A stretch of DNA of 64,000 bases. Origin: Pseudomonas cichorii. GTDB taxonomy: Bacteria; Pseudomonadota; Gammaproteobacteria; Pseudomonadales; Pseudomonadaceae. Under the pieces are notes generated by a model, which did no database searches, was not told the DNA's origin, and was given only the letters and a program-made list of their open reading frames with translations. Shown piece after piece: positions 43,201-50,866 of the stretch. Within the stretch, counting starts at the first letter, position 1; every line of letters starts with the position of its first letter. A program made the position numbers and the translations under genes. The stretch spans positions 248,001 through 312,000 of the forward strand of contig NZ_BLVZ01000007.1 of assembly GCF_015471405.1 (NCBI RefSeq), read 5' to 3'.

Positions 43201-43439
43201 ATCTGGAAGTCAGCGTCATCGACACCAACGACAAGGTGTTGGTAAGCAATTGGTATGCAGCCAACGACTACCAGGTGGATCAGTTCAAAACGGCCGATGG
43301 CAAAACCCTGCTCGACAGCCAGGTACAAAACCTGGTCGACAGCATGGCGTCATTCGGAGTCGATGCAGGAGCAGAGAGAAACCTGACGGCTGCGCAACAA
43401 ACGCAACTGGAGGCAGTGCTGGCTGCTAACTGGCAGTAA
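28251..43439 (+). CDS. giant RTX calcium-binding protein, 5062 residues, 24 tandem modules
   Basis: Probable type I secretion substrate. Start: ATG 28251 with GAGGGA upstream; a longer frame from 28218 overlaps the previous gene. Residues 1-720 contain no RTX repeats but at about 239-360 have several EF-hand-like Ca loops ([43 protein letters not shown]). From about 720 to the end run 24 modules, each a block of GGxGxDxLx nonapeptides ([15 protein letters not shown] style), a [15 protein letters not shown] segment and a haemolysin-type Ca-binding-related segment ending QFADGTxW. There is no signal peptide, and the C-terminus is the uncleaved type I signal region. Adhesin, surface-layer and toxin roles are all possible; no catalytic domain was recognised. 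Confidence 0.92.
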   Translation: MSIVNLNPGQVSTLGSLQAQGNYPGAYAYLKTIVDQQVASDPGGQNAVELGKISNWLSAAQSINQNDGSFYSDMVRGSVRFAAAADGRSLSDADFQIASDALANNVLNDVIGQNGIPPLQDIIDADVQSAVSDLNLQRWNWAGTIGDMLPPPLGLDGDYVQIGGDTFSEYMGNLTEALLQNVAGLMKYSGLDEPIASVFEWMWDDLGLDEFGRSLGGFIYDTVQKYFSDAYSYIDPLVLDLDGDGVETVSRDKGIVFDHDGDGHKLGTGWVSADDALLVLDKNKNGTIDNGSELFGVNTVLRNGKTASNGFEAIADLDDNEDGIFDQQDAAFASVKVWQDHNQDGISQSNELKTLAALGVTSINVTGAVHGSANNGNIISNLGSYTRIDAQTGVETQGIVGTIDFAQNTFYREFPDKIALDEEARKLADMQGSGTVRDLREASMLSSSLKQALSEYSSATTRQAQLALVDRLLGAWAGTSTMDSFDERVEDLGTGFYQVKFSYSWEKPSSIFIASDNGGNNTPPPSREPTATQLAQQNALEKIKILEAFTGIEYFSFSSREEGEGDNKKVFLSASSGNSAGGHRTVGALLMGTIYITEENLSLQSFQIDQINKAYDALVESVYRGLLLQTRLQNYTSLLGISWSGDGFVIDYNAITQELARVHALDPVKAIVDGAELGASLKKGMWNESISTWLNELDDVGLAQLKDVYGGKNAVLLGTVAGDSYNGTEQDDFLVGAKGNDYLAGGGGNDFLIGGDDNDYLGGGVGADVLSGGEGSDNIYGDVGDDLLLGDAGNDYLYGGDGSDTYFFRSGWGQDTVNNYDLTTNKQDAIEFSEEIAPSDIIVSRYYDDLLLSRRGSTDRITVSSYFNRDAAGPYALESIRFANGTQWSVDEIKAMVVVATDGNDSIWGYSSDDTLRGGLGDDTLQGLAGNDTLLGEAGNDYLYGGTGADQLSGGDGSDYLTAGEGNDTLLGDAGNDTLYGDSGNDILDGGIGNDYLYGGEGSDTYRFSRGWGQDSINNYDSSVGKLDVIEFAADILPTDIVITRSGSDLVLSLKNASDKITVSSYFHNDGDTPYALEQIRFADGTQWSIEQVKVMAVLSTDGSDVLTGYASDDRVSGGLGGDTLSGLAGDDVLNGDGGNDTLYGGIGQDTLNGGAGSDYLYGEDGNDILDGGTGNDTLDGGRGSDTYRFAKGYGQDVINNGTYSETASDKVDAIQLDGLNPADLRFSRSSDDLVIQIKATGDTLTVRSHFSQDGTTAYAIDQLKFADGSVWDGAQIKSAVIQASEVADTLTGYATADSLSGLDGNDTLSGRAGDDVLDGGNGADTLNGDEGNDTLLGGAGNDSLSGGYGNDVLDGGSGNDSLDGGYGSDTYVFRKGSGQDSISNGVYNETAVGKQDVIRLEGLNLSDISLRRESSDLVIQIKETGDTLRVSSHFSPASTYYNYAIDQLQFADGTVWGVEQIKASLLTGGEFNDTLTGYDTDDTLQGLAGNDTLYGALGNDTLLGGAGRDTLYGDDGDDTLLGGADNDSLSGGNGNDVLDGGAGNDTLEGGKGSDTYIFAKGSGSDAIDNSTYNDTTVNKLDVVRLDGLNGEDVSLRRESDDLIVQIRETGETLRIRSHFSADSSNWSYAIDQLQFADGTVWDRAQITASLLNGTEGNDTITGYDTADTLSGLAGNDTLNGRNGNDVLDGGDGRDTLNGEAGDDTLLGGAGNDTLSGGSGNDILDGGSGNDSLDGGFGSDTYVFRKGSGQDTISNYAYNDTTLNKLDVVRLEGLNADDVSIRRESDDLIIQIRQTGETLRVSSHFYSDQSYGYAIDQLQFADGTVLDQAKITSALLIGTEGSDSITGYATADELIGLEGDDTLNGRAGDDLLSGGDGRDTLYGEEGNDTLLGGLGNDTLSGGAGNDTLDGGAGNDSLEGGKGSDIYVYRKGSGQDTISNYSYNDSTPNKLDVVRLEGLNTSDVSIRRESDDLLIQIRQTGETLRVSSHFYSDQSYGYAINQLQFADGTVWDEAKITAALLIGTEGDDSVTGYASDDELIGLSGNDTLSGRAGDDLLDGGDGKDTLSGEEGNDTLLGGAGNDALSGGTGNDLLDGGAGNDTLDGGKGSDTYVFGKGYGRDTINNYAYNDTTPDKLDIVRLEGLTTEDVSIRRESDDLVIQIRQTGETLRVSSHFYSDPSYGYAINQLQFADGVVWDQAQITAALLIGTEIDDSITGYASDDRLSGAQGNDTLYGRAGNDTLEGGDGKDTLYGEDGNDTLLGEAGNDTLTGGYGNDTLDGGAGNDSLDGGYGSDTYVFRKGSGQDTISNYAYNDTTVNKLDVIRLEGLNAADVVMRRESDDLIIQIKDSGETLRVSSHFSTSVLYGYNIDQVQFADGTVLSNEQIRTALLAGTEVDETLTGYESADSLFGLSGNDTLNGRAGDDILDGGDGRDTLNGEDGNDTLLGGAGNDTLNGGYGNDTLDGGSGNDSLDGGYGSDTYVFRKGAGQDTINNYSYNDTTANKQDVIRLEGLNAGDVVMRRESDDLIIQIKDSGETLRVSSHFYSSAIYGYGIDQVQFADGTVLTNEQIRTALLTGTEVDETLTGYESADSLFGLSGNDTLNGRAGDDILDGGDGRDTLNGEDGNDTLLGGAGNDTLTGGYGNDTLDGGIGNDSLDGGYGSDTYVFRKGSGQDTISNYAYNDTAANKLDVIRLEGLNAADVVMRRESDDLIIQIKDGGETLRVSSHFSTSVLYGYNIDQIQFADGTTLSNEQIRTALLTGTEVDETVTGYESADNLFGLSGNDTLNGRAGDDILDGGDGNDTLNGGDGNDTLDGGSGNDLLSGDYGSDTYVFRKGSGQDTISNYAYNDTTANKLDVIRLEGLNAADVVMRRESDDLIIQIKDSGETLRVSSHFSTSALYGYNIDQVQFADGTVLSNEQIRTALLTGTEVDETLTGYESADSLFGLSGNDTLNGRAGDDILNGGDGRDTLNGGDGNDTLDGGSGNDSLSGDYGSDTYVFRKGSGQDTINNYSYNDTTANKQDVIRLEGLNAADVVLRRESDDLIIQITSSGETLRVSSHFYSSAIYGYGIDQVQFADGVIWNKEDISANLFTPAVVSALTVSGTEGSETLTGGAGNDTLYGYGGDDVLDGGAGNDRLDGGSGNDTYLFGAGSGQDTVSAYDPAQNKVDTVRLVGLNSSDVTVTRESNDLVIKVIGTTDILRVSSHFVSDATYGYQISQIQFADGSIWDQQAIKTQVLQGSDVDQSLWGYASDDQIDGGAGDDTLSGGAGNDSLVGGSGADTLNGEEGNDLLQGGAGNDTLNGGVGNDVLDGGAGNDRLDGGAGDDTYLFGKGSGQDIVSAYDSTQNKVDTVRLVGLNSSDVIVSRESNDLVIRVIGTTDSIRVSSHFVSDATYGYQISQIQFADGTVWDQQAIKTQVLKGRDADQSMWGYASDDLIEGGAGADTLNGEEGNDLLQGGAGNDTLNGGAGNDVLDGGAGNDRLDGGAGNDTYLFGKGSGQDIVSAYDSTQNKVDTVQLVGLNSSDVIVSRESSDLVIRVIGTTDSIRVSNHFINDATYGYQINQIQFADGSVWDLQAIKTQVLEGRDADQSLWGYASDDLIEGGAGDDSLSGAAGNDNLSGGSGADTLNGDEGNDLLQGGAGNDVLNGGSGNDILDGGAGNDRLDGGVGDDTYLFGKGSGQDTIYYANESRAGKLDQVKLVDLNAADVSVARDGYDLVIRINGTTDTLRVVYHFMGDATSGYQIDRIQFADGSAWDQDAIKTQVLQGNDADQSLAGYATDDLIEAGAGDDTISGGAGNDSLAGGSGADTLNGEEGNDLLQGGSGNDTLNGGAGNDVLDGGAGNDRLDGGAGDDTYLFGKGSGQDTIYYANESRVGKVDTIKLVDLNAADVSVARDGYDLVVRINNTTDSLRVVYHFMSDATAGYQIDRIEFADGSFWDQSAIKVQVLTSSPADQTLAGFASDDLIDGGAGDDTLSGAAGNDSLLGGDGADTLNGDEGNDLLQGGSGNDILYGGSGNDILDGGAGNDRLDGGAGDDTYLFGKGSGQDTIYYANESRAGKVDQVKLVDLNAADVSVARDGYDLVIRINGTTDTLRVVYHFMSDATAGYQIDQIAFADGSFWDQTAIKAQVLQGTEADETLAGTSSDDTINAAAGDDVINGGSGNDTLSGGSGTDTLNGEDGNDVLNGGDGKDTLNGGNGNDQLDGGAGNDMLDGGNGDDIYLFGKGSGQDSIYYAYEGRSDKLDTVKLIDLNAVDVSVRREGNDLLIRVLGTTDSLRVVSHFTNDATYGYQIDQIQFADGSTWNQAAIKSAVLQGTDADETLAGTATNDSIDAGAGDDTVNGGSGNDTLSGSKGADTLNGEAGDDLLLGGLGNDTLNGGLGNDILDGGAGNDRLDGGDGDDTYLFAKGSGQDTIYYAYESRAGKLDTVKLVDLNAADVSVRRDGSDLLIRVLGSTDSLRVVYHFQSDATGGYQIDRIQFADGSFWDQAAIKNQVLQGSEAEETLSGTSGDDVIDAGAGDDIINGAAGNDTLAGNAGADTLNGNEGNDLLQGGSGNDTLNGGIGDDILDGGLGNDQLDGGEGNDTYLFGKGAGQDTIYYAYENREGKLDTIKLTDLNASDVSVRRDGNDLIIRVLGSTDSLRVVYHFQGDAAGGYQIDRIQFADGSFWDQNQIKFQVLQGSGIDETLSGTSSNDVIDAGAGDDTVNGGGGNDTLSGSAGADTLNGDAGDDLLQGGVGNDTLYGGDGNDVLDGGAGNDQLNGGNGDDTYLFGKGAGQDTIYYAHEGRIGKLDTVKLADLNATDVSIVRESNDLIIRVNGTTDSLRVMSHFSEDAAGGYQIDQLQFADGTIWNQSLIKSQVLLGSASDQTLRGYTSDDVISAGDGDDSLFGDAGNDNLFGGTGTDTLYGDAGNDNLFGDAGNDTLYGGTGNDVLNGGAGNDYLSGGDGSDTYEFGIGSGRDTISNYDTGSSTDVLQFGADVSLEDLWFRRSGNDLEVSVIDTNDKVLVSNWYAANDYQVDQFKTADGKTLLDSQVQNLVDSMASFGVDAGAERNLTAAQQTQLEAVLAANWQ
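35361..37461 (+). repeat. near-identical DNA repeats inside the RTX gene, modules 9-13
   Basis: Measured between the CAG/CAA codon of each QFADG motif (35361, 35913, 36465, 36963, 37461), the spacing is 552, 552, 498 and 498 bases. Long stretches are almost identical, for example the 20-mer GGCTCGGGCCAGGACACCAT recurs. The 54-base shortening equals two 9-residue RTX repeats. Confidence 0.9.
38931..42753 (+). repeat. 546-base tandem repeats inside the RTX gene, modules 16-23
   Basis: QFADG reference codons at 38931, 39477, 40023, 40569, 41115, 41661, 42207 and 42753 are spaced exactly 546 bases (182 residues) seven times in a row. From module 17 on they share the DTIYYAxExR segment, which sets them apart from modules 3-13 (NYxYNDTT) and 14-16 (SAYDxxQNK). 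Confidence 0.9.
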
Positions 43440-43449
43440 GTCTGGGGGG

Positions 43450-43483
43450 AAGAGGTGTGCCGGTAACGGTGCCCCTCTTTTTT
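43450..43483 (+). terminator. terminator after the RTX gene
   Basis: AAGAGG..TGCCG pairs with CGG.TGCC.CCTCTT around a GTAA loop with small bulges, followed by TTTTTT, 11 bases past the RTX stop. Confidence 0.75.
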
Positions 43484-43580
43484 GCGTAAAATTTGTGTGG
43501 CTGTGCAATGGCGTAAGGTTTTTTGAGCTTGCGACCTTGTTGGGGCTTGTTGTTTTGCTGAATTTTAGTGAGGTGAACGT

Positions 43581-43760
43581 GTGTTGGATTTTTTGTTAGA
43601 GATTTTAGTTCATAAGATTTTTTATAAGATTGGATTTGCAATTCTTTATGTCGTGACTGGCGGGCGGTATAAAGGGGATGGCGGTTGGCTTGTCTATCTC
43701 GTTGCTGGGGTGGGAGCGTTGTTGTTATTCGCTCCTTTAATTATTGTTGTTTACTTGTGA
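43581..43760 (+). CDS. small hydrophobic protein, 59 residues
   Basis: Begins GTG at 43581 with GAGG at 5-base spacing. The product starts MLDFLLEILVHKIFYKIGFA and has two hydrophobic stretches (about 3-26 and 36-58) separated by a charged GGRYKGDGG turn, so it would be a small inner-membrane hairpin. I recognise no family. It lies in AT-rich sequence after the RTX terminator. Confidence 0.45.
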   Translation: MLDFLLEILVHKIFYKIGFAILYVVTGGRYKGDGGWLVYLVAGVGALLLFAPLIIVVYL

Positions 43761-44158
43761 AGAAGTTGTCATGGCGTTGAGTAGCACTCAAAAGGGGGAC
43801 GCGCAATTGTAAATGGAATAGGTTAGGCAAAAGTTGCTGGTTTGGGAGCTGTTGGGCATGTTTCATCTTTGGGGGGATACATTAATCCAGATAATATCAG
43901 CGGCTTTTCTTATAATCCATCTAGCGGCCAGTGGTGGGGTATTACCCCTTCTAGGCTAGGGGCGCTTTCTTATCCCGCTGACTCTTATACTGAGAAAAGA
44001 AATTCATAATGCATCATACGGTTTCTCTACTGAGAAAAGGTGTGGCTAAATCCATGGGATTTACTTTTGCTGTCTCGGATGGCTCATGTTTTTTGATTTT
44101 TGGTGCCAATGAAACGGCAAAGGAAAAATGTAAGCTCAGTGGAGTAGGGGGATGAGTT
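43761..44158 (+). pseudogene. gene remnants in AT-rich DNA (broken reading frames)
   Basis: A 13-codon ORF from ATG 43771 (MALSSTQKGDAQL) ends at a stop; then a different frame stays open from 43827 to the TAA at 44007-44009, ending GFSYNPSSGQWWGITPSR and on to EKRNS, without a usable start. This looks like the C-terminal end of a lost protein, such as the tip of a secreted or polymorphic toxin, but I cannot name it. A third ORF (44009-44155, 48 codons, MHHTVSLLRKGVAKSMGF) overlaps its stop as TAATG and may be another fragment. Confidence 0.4.
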
Positions 44159-44788
44159 TTGATTAGATTTATTTTTGTTGTTCTGGCTTTTTTAATACTT
44201 GTTTTTTCTTTTGTTTTTTGCGGGCTTTTGTTCAGATATAGACGTTGGCGTGCATTTTCGATATGCTTTTTTGTCGCTGTTGCCGCGATTATTATTTTGC
44301 CTGAATGGTATGCAGACATTGAGTGGAAAAAATTATGCAGGCTTTCGGGACTTATTGTTTATCAAAAAAATCAGGTTGATGGATTCTATGATCGTCGAAA
44401 TATCATGCCAGAGCGTAGCGCTCACGAATACCTGAAAGCAGGATATAAATTTGTAGAGGTCGACTCATCTGACCTTGTGAAAGGTAAATATAAGCGCTAT
44501 GAGCTTGTAGAAGGGCAGTTGAGGCATGCATATAGTAGTGAGCTGAAAAGTGAATATGTAGTCGAGTACAAAGAGTTTCGTGACTCGCAGGTTGATGGGT
44601 CTGAATATAAAATATTTAGAAATTCTGATGATGAAGTGGTCGGTACTTATAGGGTTTATTATCTGCGTGGTGGTTTTTTATATCGTTATCTAACCAAAGA
44701 TAGTCATGATTCGTCATCTATTGGGTACTGTGCTTTTGAAGGGGGGAGCTCAGATTATATTCTGCAAGTAATACCGCCTCGTAATTGA
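44159..44788 (+). CDS. hypothetical membrane-anchored protein, possible immunity-type gene
   Basis: A 209-residue protein not recognised. It has two adjacent N-terminal membrane segments (FIFVVLAFLILVFSFVFCG and FSICFFVAVAAIIILP) and a soluble C-terminal part of about 150 residues rich in Tyr, Lys, Ser and Asp. The start is TTG at 44159, preceded by AGGGGGA; no ATG fits. AT-rich codon use suggests transfer. A small membrane protein next to a truncated C-terminal fragment is the pattern of an orphan immunity gene after toxin decay, but this is only a hypothesis. Confidence 0.5.
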   Translation: MIRFIFVVLAFLILVFSFVFCGLLFRYRRWRAFSICFFVAVAAIIILPEWYADIEWKKLCRLSGLIVYQKNQVDGFYDRRNIMPERSAHEYLKAGYKFVEVDSSDLVKGKYKRYELVEGQLRHAYSSELKSEYVVEYKEFRDSQVDGSEYKIFRNSDDEVVGTYRVYYLRGGFLYRYLTKDSHDSSSIGYCAFEGGSSDYILQVIPPRN

Positions 44789-45066
44789 TTGGATTAAGGG
44801 AGCTGTGAAGATGTCTGATTTGGCAACATGTTCTGTTTTGGCTGATGCTGTTTATTCTGATTTTAATTATTAGCTAGCCCGAAAACCTTGAAAGTTCTGT
44901 TGGTATCATCATTGGACGGTAGTTATGCCATCCCCATCTGATCCGCATTTTTCTCCAACACCTGAATCTGTACCGCAACCCACCTCCACCCCACAATACC
45001 CACACCGCAGCCCCCAGAGGAGCCTGCCCTCGCTGTATCGCAAACCTGTTCTGTAGGAGGCCTGAG

Positions 45067-45150
45067 ATGGCTAAGCTTGCATTGTTCCTGATCGGTTTTT
45101 TGATTCTGACCATCGGCATTGGTCTGCTTGGCACCATTTCTCCTGTCTAA
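45067..45150 (+). CDS. 27-residue single-helix membrane peptide
   Basis: ATG at 45067 is preceded by TAGGAGG at good spacing. The product begins MAKLALFLIGFLILTIG and is one continuous hydrophobic helix ending in TISPV. The strong ribosome site and the Lys near the N-terminus are the only support. Small membrane peptides of this kind can be toxins of type I systems or regulators, but no antitoxin RNA could be shown. Confidence 0.4.
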   Translation: MAKLALFLIGFLILTIGIGLLGTISPV

Positions 45151-45319
45151 GCGGGGGAATTCCGGGACGGCGCCGGGTGTGATGTAAAAGAGATTATCTG
45201 CATGCCAATCACCTGTAACAGGCAGATTCTGTCGCTGATGAATATATTCTGTCGTGCATGGGCATGATTTTTCGTATTCATGAAATAGATAGTCACAAAT
45301 AGGCGAAGTGTAAAAAGTC

Positions 45320-45345
45320 TGTGCAATCAAACGTTTGATTGCACA
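45320..45345. promoter_or_regulatory. perfect 26-bp palindrome, candidate operator upstream of the chemoreceptor gene
   Basis: Arms TGTGCAATCAAAC and GTTTGATTGCACA are exact complements with no spacer, centred between 45332 and 45333, about 55 bases before the chemoreceptor ATG. The core CAAACGTTTG resembles sites of TetR-type repressors in pseudomonads. No T-run follows, so it is not a simple terminator. Confidence 0.6.
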
Positions 45346-45399
45346 TAGCCATTATCCTGTTTACGATCAATCTTCTTTCTAAACGCACGGAGCGACTTG

Positions 45400-47283
45400 A
45401 TGAAGATTGTCCATAAAGCTGGCCTGGCTGCGGCTTTCGTACTGTTCTGTACCACCAGTTTGTTGTCGGTGACGCAGGTCAGCAAGGTTCGTGACTCTCT
45501 TCACAAGCAGGTTTCGGCAAGCATTGCCGAGTCGAGCAATACATTGGCCAGGCAGATCGAGAACTGGCTGAACTCCAAGCTCAAGCTCATGGATCTGCTG
45601 AGCCAGAATATCGACAGCAATTACAGCGCCGAGAACCTTCAGCACTTGATTGGCAGCCCGCTGCTCAAGGATGAGTTCATTCTGGTTTTTGGTGCCTTGC
45701 AGAGCGATGGCAAGCCGATCAAGAACCTGGACTCCTGGAAACCAAAACCTGAATGGGATGGCCGCACGCGCCCTTGGTATGCAACTGGCAAGGCGACCGG
45801 GCAGGCAGTGCTCACCGAGCCCTATGTCGACTCCACAACCGGAGAGACGCTGATTTCTGCCGTTACGCCGCTGCGCAATGCCGGCGAGTTTCTTGGCGTG
45901 ATCGGCGGAGATGTCCGGTTGAAAAGCGTATCCGATGCGATTAACACCATGGACTTCAATGGTGCCGGTTACGCTTTTCTGATGAGTAGTAGCGGCAACA
46001 TCATTTCTCACCCGAACAGCGGGTTGAATGGCAAGAGCTACAGCGAGCTGTTCGAGGGCAAGAGCCCGGTTCTGGAAAACAGGCTGCAACCGGTCAGCGC
46101 CTCAGGCAAGGACCTGCTGGTGTCTTTCACTCCGCTGTCCAACCTCAAGGGCATGAACTGGTACATCGGCGTTGTACTGGATAACAGTATCGTCATGGCT
46201 GAGGCCAACAGCCTGAGCTGGCGAGCTGCGATTGCAACTTTGCTGGGCGTTCTCATCAGTCTGATTGTGTTGGGTGCTCTGATGAAGCGCTTGCTCAAGC
46301 CGCTTGATCTCTTGCATACCTCCTTGCGTGAAATGAATAACGGTGAAGGTGACCTGACACGTCGTCTGCCTGATTCCGGCAATGATGAAATTGCCCTGCT
46401 GTCCCGCGAATTCAATCGCTTCATGGAGAGCCTGCAAACCTTGATCGTTCAGGTTATGGGCAGCTCGAAGCAGGTTCACGAAAGCACCAACCGGACTTCC
46501 GGCGAAGCCAATCAGGCCGATGGCCGCCTGCAACGACAATTGCAGGAACTCGATCAACTGGCTACGGCGATGCAGGAGATGGCTTCCACTGCCGAAGAGG
46601 TGGCGCGTAACGCTCAGGCTGCGGCTCAGGCGGCGCTCTCTGCCAATGAAGAAGTCGACAGTGGTGTGCGTGTGGTGTCGCGTTCGACCGATGCGATCAA
46701 GAGTCTGGCTGTGGAAATGGATGAGGCCAGCCAGGCGATTACCGAGCTGGCCAGGCTCAGCCAGAATATCGAATCGATTCTGTCGGTGATCAACAGCATT
46801 GCCGAGCAGACCAACCTGTTGGCCTTGAACGCAGCAATCGAAGCAGCGCGTGCGGGTGAGTCCGGGCGTGGTTTTGCGGTGGTTGCCGATGAAGTTCGCT
46901 CGCTGGCGTCGCGTACTCAGCAATCGACCCAGGAAATTCGTCAGATGATCGATCAGTTGCAGACCGGCGTTAAACAAGCCGAGTCGCGTATGCAACTGAA
47001 CCGCGACAGTGCCAGCAAGACCGCTGAAGAGGCGGGTGCGGCCAATGAAATGCTGACGGATATCCGTCAGGCAATCATCCGCATCAATGACATGAACATG
47101 CAGATCGCCACTGCCGCAGAACAGCAGAGCGCGACCACTGAAGAGATCAACCTCAATACCACCAATATCCGCGACATCAGCCATGAAGTTGCGGCCAGCG
47201 CCGAAGTTCAGGTACGTCAATGTGCTTTGATGGTGGAGCAGGTGGATCAGCAGGATCGCTTGCTGAGACGCTTCAATGTCTGA
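45400..47283 (+). CDS. methyl-accepting chemotaxis protein with dCache ligand domain
   Basis: A 627-residue inner-membrane chemoreceptor. It has an N-terminal membrane segment (about 5-25), a periplasmic dCache domain (about 30-270) with the ligand signature DGRTRPWYATG, then TEPYVDSTTGE, a second membrane segment (about 272-292), a HAMP domain (LLKPLDLLHTSLREM) and a signalling domain with the hairpin tip IAEQTNLLALNAAIEAARAGE. The R-x-W-Y ... D pattern fits dCache receptors that bind amino acids. The ATG at 45400 has GGAG upstream; a TTG at 45397 is less likely. The ligand is not determined by sequence alone. Confidence 0.92.
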   Translation: MKIVHKAGLAAAFVLFCTTSLLSVTQVSKVRDSLHKQVSASIAESSNTLARQIENWLNSKLKLMDLLSQNIDSNYSAENLQHLIGSPLLKDEFILVFGALQSDGKPIKNLDSWKPKPEWDGRTRPWYATGKATGQAVLTEPYVDSTTGETLISAVTPLRNAGEFLGVIGGDVRLKSVSDAINTMDFNGAGYAFLMSSSGNIISHPNSGLNGKSYSELFEGKSPVLENRLQPVSASGKDLLVSFTPLSNLKGMNWYIGVVLDNSIVMAEANSLSWRAAIATLLGVLISLIVLGALMKRLLKPLDLLHTSLREMNNGEGDLTRRLPDSGNDEIALLSREFNRFMESLQTLIVQVMGSSKQVHESTNRTSGEANQADGRLQRQLQELDQLATAMQEMASTAEEVARNAQAAAQAALSANEEVDSGVRVVSRSTDAIKSLAVEMDEASQAITELARLSQNIESILSVINSIAEQTNLLALNAAIEAARAGESGRGFAVVADEVRSLASRTQQSTQEIRQMIDQLQTGVKQAESRMQLNRDSASKTAEEAGAANEMLTDIRQAIIRINDMNMQIATAAEQQSATTEEINLNTTNIRDISHEVAASAEVQVRQCALMVEQVDQQDRLLRRFNV

Positions 47284-47334
47284 GTTTTTTAGAGTCGTGA
47301 TGTCAAAAAACGGGTAGTTTGGCTCACAACCCGT

Positions 47335-47420
47335 GGGAGGGGCCTTGGCCGCGACAGCCAGTTTGAAGGCGATGAAAATGTGTTGCCTTCAAGCGGGTCG
47401 TCGCGGCCAAGGCCCTTCCC
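47335..47420. repeat. paired palindromes (BIME-like REP element)
   Basis: Outer arms 47335-47355 and 47400-47420 (core GGGCCTTGGCCGCGAC) match in 20 of 21 positions. An inner pair GAAGGC / GCCTTC around 47365-47391 nests inside. The outer arm differs from the REP at 10571, so at least two repeat families are present. Confidence 0.8.
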
Positions 47421-47485
47421 GCTTTATGAGGCATGTCTGTGAAAGCATTCATGCCCACTGTCACTCATGCTCAAGGACTCGCACA

Positions 47486-47953
47486 TTGAAATTTTTGCCC
47501 ATCCTGCTTCTGGCTTTATTGCCACTGACCGCCCAGGCTTTGCAAGTCGGTGACCAGCTGACGCCGTGGACGCTGCTCGACCAGCACGATCAGCCTTATA
47601 CCCTGAACAACCAGACCCAGACGCTATTGGTCGCTCGCAGCATGGATGCGGCCAAACTGGTCAACGTTGCGCTCAAGGACAAGCCCAAGGGCTTTCTGGA
47701 GTCTCGGCAAACCGTGTTTTTGGCCGATATCCAGAAGATGCCCAGTGTGATTGCCAGCCTGTTTGCGATCCCCAAGATGCGTAACTATTCCTACCGCGTC
47801 ATCCTAGACCGTGATGCGCGCGTCGTACCACAATATGCTGGCGATGAAGACAAGGTGCTGTGGTTGCAATTGCGAGACGGGCAGCTGGTTAGCCAGCAGC
47901 AGTTCAGCAGTGCCGAGCAGTTACTGTCGGCACTTGATCGACAAGGTCAGTGA
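47486..47953 (+). CDS. exported thioredoxin-like protein (PA4531/YtfJ-like)
   Basis: A 155-residue protein with a short signal peptide ([17 protein letters not shown]) and a thioredoxin-like body ([20 protein letters not shown] at the mature start, as in peroxiredoxin-like folds). The redox CxxC pair is missing, so it should not be a disulfide reductase. I chose TTG at 47486 because AAGGA lies 7-8 bases upstream and the signal peptide follows; the longer frame runs through the REP palindrome. It converges with yacG, whose stop lies within its last codons. Confidence 0.65.
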   Translation: MKFLPILLLALLPLTAQALQVGDQLTPWTLLDQHDQPYTLNNQTQTLLVARSMDAAKLVNVALKDKPKGFLESRQTVFLADIQKMPSVIASLFAIPKMRNYSYRVILDRDARVVPQYAGDEDKVLWLQLRDGQLVSQQQFSSAEQLLSALDRQGQ

Positions 47954-48156
47954 TCGCGTAGCGGTCGGTCAAGATCGCCGGAGAACAGCTCGTCTTCGGC
48001 ATCCGGGCTGACCGGAATCGCATGTTCTTCGGATGCCCATGCGCCCAGGTCGATCAGCTTGCAGCGATCTGAGCAGAACGGGCGGGCCGGACTGGCGGCG
48101 CTCCATTCCACCGGGGCGCCACAGGTCGGGCATTGGACGGTTGTTGGTTGGCTCAC
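47947..48156 (-). CDS. yacG: YacG, zinc-binding DNA gyrase inhibitor
   Basis: A 69-residue protein with the YacG zinc site [10 protein letters not shown] and [12 protein letters not shown], followed by an acidic tail. E. coli YacG binds GyrB and blocks DNA binding by gyrase. The start is GTG at 48154-48156 with GGAGG at good spacing; it overlaps the coaE stop (GTGA), so the two are coupled. Confidence 0.92.
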   Translation of the reverse strand: MSQPTTVQCPTCGAPVEWSAASPARPFCSDRCKLIDLGAWASEEHAIPVSPDAEDELFSGDLDRPLRDH

Positions 48157-48776
48157 GATTGGCCTCCGGGCAAAGTAAGAAAAAAGTGATGCAGCCGCTC
48201 GACTTCGCTTTTCAGCCACGCCGGGTCGCGATCATTGGTCAGCACATTGTCGGCATGTCGCAGCCGCTCTTCGCGTTGCGCCTGGACCTTCAGAATGGCC
48301 TGGACCTGCTCCTGGCTGGAGCCGTCACGCTGCATGGTGCGTTCTATTTGCAGGTTTTCGGGAGCATCGATCACCAGAATCCGCTGCACCATCTTGTATT
48401 GCCCTGACTCGATCAGCAGCGGTGAAACCAGAATCGCGTAAGGCGATTGAGCCTGAGCCAGATAGCTGACGATCTCCTGATTGATCAGCGGATGCAGCAA
48501 GGCTTCCAGCCAGCGTCGTTCTTCAGGGTGCTGGAAAATCCGCGCACGCAGAGCGCCACGATCAAGTTCGCCACTGGCTTGAAGCACGTCAGCGCCGAAG
48601 TGTTCGGCAATCTGCGCCAGTGCCGGACGTCCGGGTTCGACCACCCAACGTGCGACATGGTCGGCATCCACGGTATGGACACCCAGGTCGATAAAGCACT
48701 GTGCCGCTGCACTTTTACCGCTACCGATGCCGCCGGTCAGGCCAAGAATCCAGGGTTTGAAAGCAGGGTTGGTCAT
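48153..48776 (-). CDS. coaE: CoaE, dephospho-CoA kinase
   Basis: Last enzyme of coenzyme A synthesis, phosphorylating the 3'-hydroxyl of dephospho-CoA. The 207-residue protein has the P-loop [11 protein letters not shown], the DADHVAR substrate motif and the HPLI segment. The start at 48774-48776 puts the P-loop near residue 9, as in the family; the longer frame lies inside pilD. It overlaps pilD by four bases. Confidence 0.95.
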   Translation of the reverse strand: MTNPAFKPWILGLTGGIGSGKSAAAQCFIDLGVHTVDADHVARWVVEPGRPALAQIAEHFGADVLQASGELDRGALRARIFQHPEERRWLEALLHPLINQEIVSYLAQAQSPYAILVSPLLIESGQYKMVQRILVIDAPENLQIERTMQRDGSSQEQVQAILKVQAQREERLRHADNVLTNDRDPAWLKSEVERLHHFFLTLPGGQS

Positions 48777-49645
48777 TTGAAACCGGCAAACTGCAAATAG
48801 GAGTCGGTTATTTGACCACCCCAGAGCAAAGCGATCCACCCCGCGATGGCCAGATAAGGACCGAAGGGAATCGGTGTTCCCGCCTCGACCTGGCGAATGC
48901 GCATCAGGATCACGCCCAGCACAGCGCCCACCAGCGACGATAAAAGGATCGTCAACGGCAGAATCTGCCAGCCGCCCCAGGCCCCGAGCATGCCGAGCAA
49001 CTTGAAGTCACCGTAACCCATGCCTTCTTTGCCTGTGAGCAATTTGAACAGCCAGAACACCGACCATAGCGCCAGATAGCCGGCCACCGCTCCCCACATG
49101 GCATCGCTGAGGGAGCTGAACAAGCCGAAGGCATTGACGATAAGCCCCAGCCATAACAATGGCAGCACCAGAGAGTCCGGCAGCAACTGGTGATCGGCAT
49201 CGATCAGGCTCATGGCCAACAAACCCCAGCTCAGCACCAGCATCGCCGCAGCCTGCCAGCCAAAACCGAAATGCCAGGCGATATAGCCTGACACTATCCC
49301 GCAGGCCAGCTCGACCAGCGGGTAGCGCTTGCTGATCGGAGCCTTGCAGTTCGAGCATTTTCCGCCAAGGGCCAGATAACTGATGACCGGCAGGTTTTCC
49401 CACGGACGAATCCGATGGTTGCATTGCGTGCAACTGGAATGCGGAAGGATCAGGTTGAAGGTGTCCGGCTTGGGTTCGGCGGGCAAGCCAAGTACTTCCC
49501 GGGCCTGAATCTTCCAGTCGCGCTCCATCATCTTGGGCAGTCGATAAACCACCACATTGAGGAAGCTCCCAACCAACAGGCCTAAAACAAAAGTGGAAAT
49601 AACGAAGGCCAGCACGGAGCTGGCCAGGAAATCGAGGAGAGTCAT
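48773..49645 (-). CDS. pilD: PilD, prepilin peptidase / N-methyltransferase
   Basis: Cleaves the short leader of type IV pilins and pseudopilins and methylates the new N-terminus in the inner membrane. The 290-residue protein has the Zn tetra-Cys pair ([15 protein letters not shown] and CSNCKAP), about eight membrane segments and the two catalytic Asp sites ([10 protein letters not shown] and GYGDFKLLG). It serves PilA and, in pseudomonads, also type II secretion pseudopilins. The ATG lies just after the pilC stop. Confidence 0.95.
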   Translation of the reverse strand: MTLLDFLASSVLAFVISTFVLGLLVGSFLNVVVYRLPKMMERDWKIQAREVLGLPAEPKPDTFNLILPHSSCTQCNHRIRPWENLPVISYLALGGKCSNCKAPISKRYPLVELACGIVSGYIAWHFGFGWQAAAMLVLSWGLLAMSLIDADHQLLPDSLVLPLLWLGLIVNAFGLFSSLSDAMWGAVAGYLALWSVFWLFKLLTGKEGMGYGDFKLLGMLGAWGGWQILPLTILLSSLVGAVLGVILMRIRQVEAGTPIPFGPYLAIAGWIALLWGGQITDSYLQFAGFK

Positions 49646-49646
49646 G

Positions 49647-50864
49647 TCAGACGACGTTTCCGAGTTTGAAGATAGGCAAGTACATGGCAAGCACCAGACC
49701 ACCCACGATAACGCCGAGTACTGCCATGATCATCGGCTCCATCAGGCTGGTCAGGCTGTCGACCATATTGTCTACCTCGTCCTCATAGTAAGTCGCAACC
49801 TTGTCGAGCATGGAATCCAGAGCACCGGACTCTTCTCCAATAGCAGTCATTTGAATGGCCAGGCTCGGGAAGACATTCACTGAGCGCATGGAGAAGTTCA
49901 ACTGCATACCGGTTGAAACGTCTTGCTTGATCTTGTTGACCGCATTCTTGAACACCACATTGCCGGTTGCGCCAGCCACGGAGTCCAGCGCTTCCACCAG
50001 TGGAACACCAGCAGCAAAAGTTGTTGCCAGGGTTCGTGAATAACGAGCTACCGACGATTTGAAAATCAACGGCCCTATGATCGGGACTTTCAGCAGGAAT
50101 CTATCGATACGGTCGCGAAAGTTCTGAGACTGCTTATAGGCTCGTTTGAACATGAAAAAGCTGACAATAAAAAGACCGACGATGGCCAGCCACCAATTTT
50201 GCACAATCTCTGATAGCCCGATGACCATCAAGGTAAAGGCGGGTAATTCAGCGTTAAAACCTGCAAATACCGACTGAAATTGCGGAACGACCTTGATCAG
50301 CAAAATACCCGAAACAATCACCGCTACAACCATGACCGCGATAGGGTAGGTCATTGCCTTCTTGATCTTGGACTTGAGTGCTTCGGTTTTTTCCTTATAG
50401 GTCGCAACTCGATCCAACAGACTTTCAAGCGCACCGGCCTGCTCACCGGCATCCACCAGGTTGCAGTACAGATCGTCGAAGTACTCGGGCTTTTGCCGCA
50501 AGGCCGTTGCCAGGCTGTTACCCGCCGATACTTCCTGCTTCAGGAAGTCCACCAGTGCGCGCATGTTCGGATTTTCGGCACCTTCGCTGATGATGTCGAA
50601 CGATTGCAGCAGTGGAACTCCCGCTTTCATCATCGTTGCCATTTGCCGTGAGAAAAAGGCGATATCCAGCGGTTTGATCTTCTTGCCGTTACCGAATATC
50701 GAGACGGACTTTTTACGTACCTTGGTTGGGTTGATACCTTGCTTGCGCAGTTGGGCCTTGATGAGCGCCGGATTATGGCCGCTCAGCTCCCCACTCATTT
50801 TCGAGCCTTTCTTGTCCAGGCCTTCCCACGTGTAAACAGTGACTTTGACTGCCTTGCTAGCCAT
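49647..50864 (-). CDS. pilC: PilC, type IV pilus inner-membrane platform protein
   Basis: A 405-residue polytopic protein with two T2SSF domains (about 70-195 and 275-400), each with the conserved FxRQMATMMKAGVPLLQSFD or YSRTLATTFAAGVPLVEALD segment. It couples the PilB and PilT motors to pilus growth and retraction. Two bases separate it from the pilB stop. Confidence 0.96.
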   Translation of the reverse strand: MASKAVKVTVYTWEGLDKKGSKMSGELSGHNPALIKAQLRKQGINPTKVRKKSVSIFGNGKKIKPLDIAFFSRQMATMMKAGVPLLQSFDIISEGAENPNMRALVDFLKQEVSAGNSLATALRQKPEYFDDLYCNLVDAGEQAGALESLLDRVATYKEKTEALKSKIKKAMTYPIAVMVVAVIVSGILLIKVVPQFQSVFAGFNAELPAFTLMVIGLSEIVQNWWLAIVGLFIVSFFMFKRAYKQSQNFRDRIDRFLLKVPIIGPLIFKSSVARYSRTLATTFAAGVPLVEALDSVAGATGNVVFKNAVNKIKQDVSTGMQLNFSMRSVNVFPSLAIQMTAIGEESGALDSMLDKVATYYEDEVDNMVDSLTSLMEPMIMAVLGVIVGGLVLAMYLPIFKLGNVV

Positions 50865-50866
50865 GT

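Larger units (their letters stand above)
44789..45399. other. 611-base region with small ORFs, fragments and a palindrome
   Basis: Holds a 20-codon ORF with a ribosome site (44811-44873, MSDLATCSVLADAVYSDFNY) that looks like the start of a lost gene, a 43-codon Pro-rich ORF (44925-45056) of doubtful reality, a 27-residue hydrophobic ORF (45067-45150) and the 26-bp palindrome at 45320-45345. The rest has no coding frame that I can support. Confidence 0.6.

Noticed and set aside
30400..43300. Regularly spaced DNA repeats that could suggest a CRISPR array or satellite
   Set aside because: The repeats are long, in frame and encode RTX nonapeptides; spacing is hundreds of bases, not 60-70.
30253..43328. 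Long minus-strand open frames (up to about 600 codons) inside the RTX gene
   Set aside because: They mirror the RTX repeats (Val/Ile/Ala-rich repetitive products) and arise from the low stop frequency in the complement of GGNGGNGAC-like codons.
44925..45056. 43-codon Pro-rich ORF (MPSPSDPHFSPTPES...)
   Set aside because: No ribosome site and low-complexity content; more likely chance or a fragment.
47333..47485. Upstream extension of the thioredoxin-like protein to an ATG-like start
   Set aside because: It would translate a REP palindrome and bury the signal peptide; TTG 47486 fits better.
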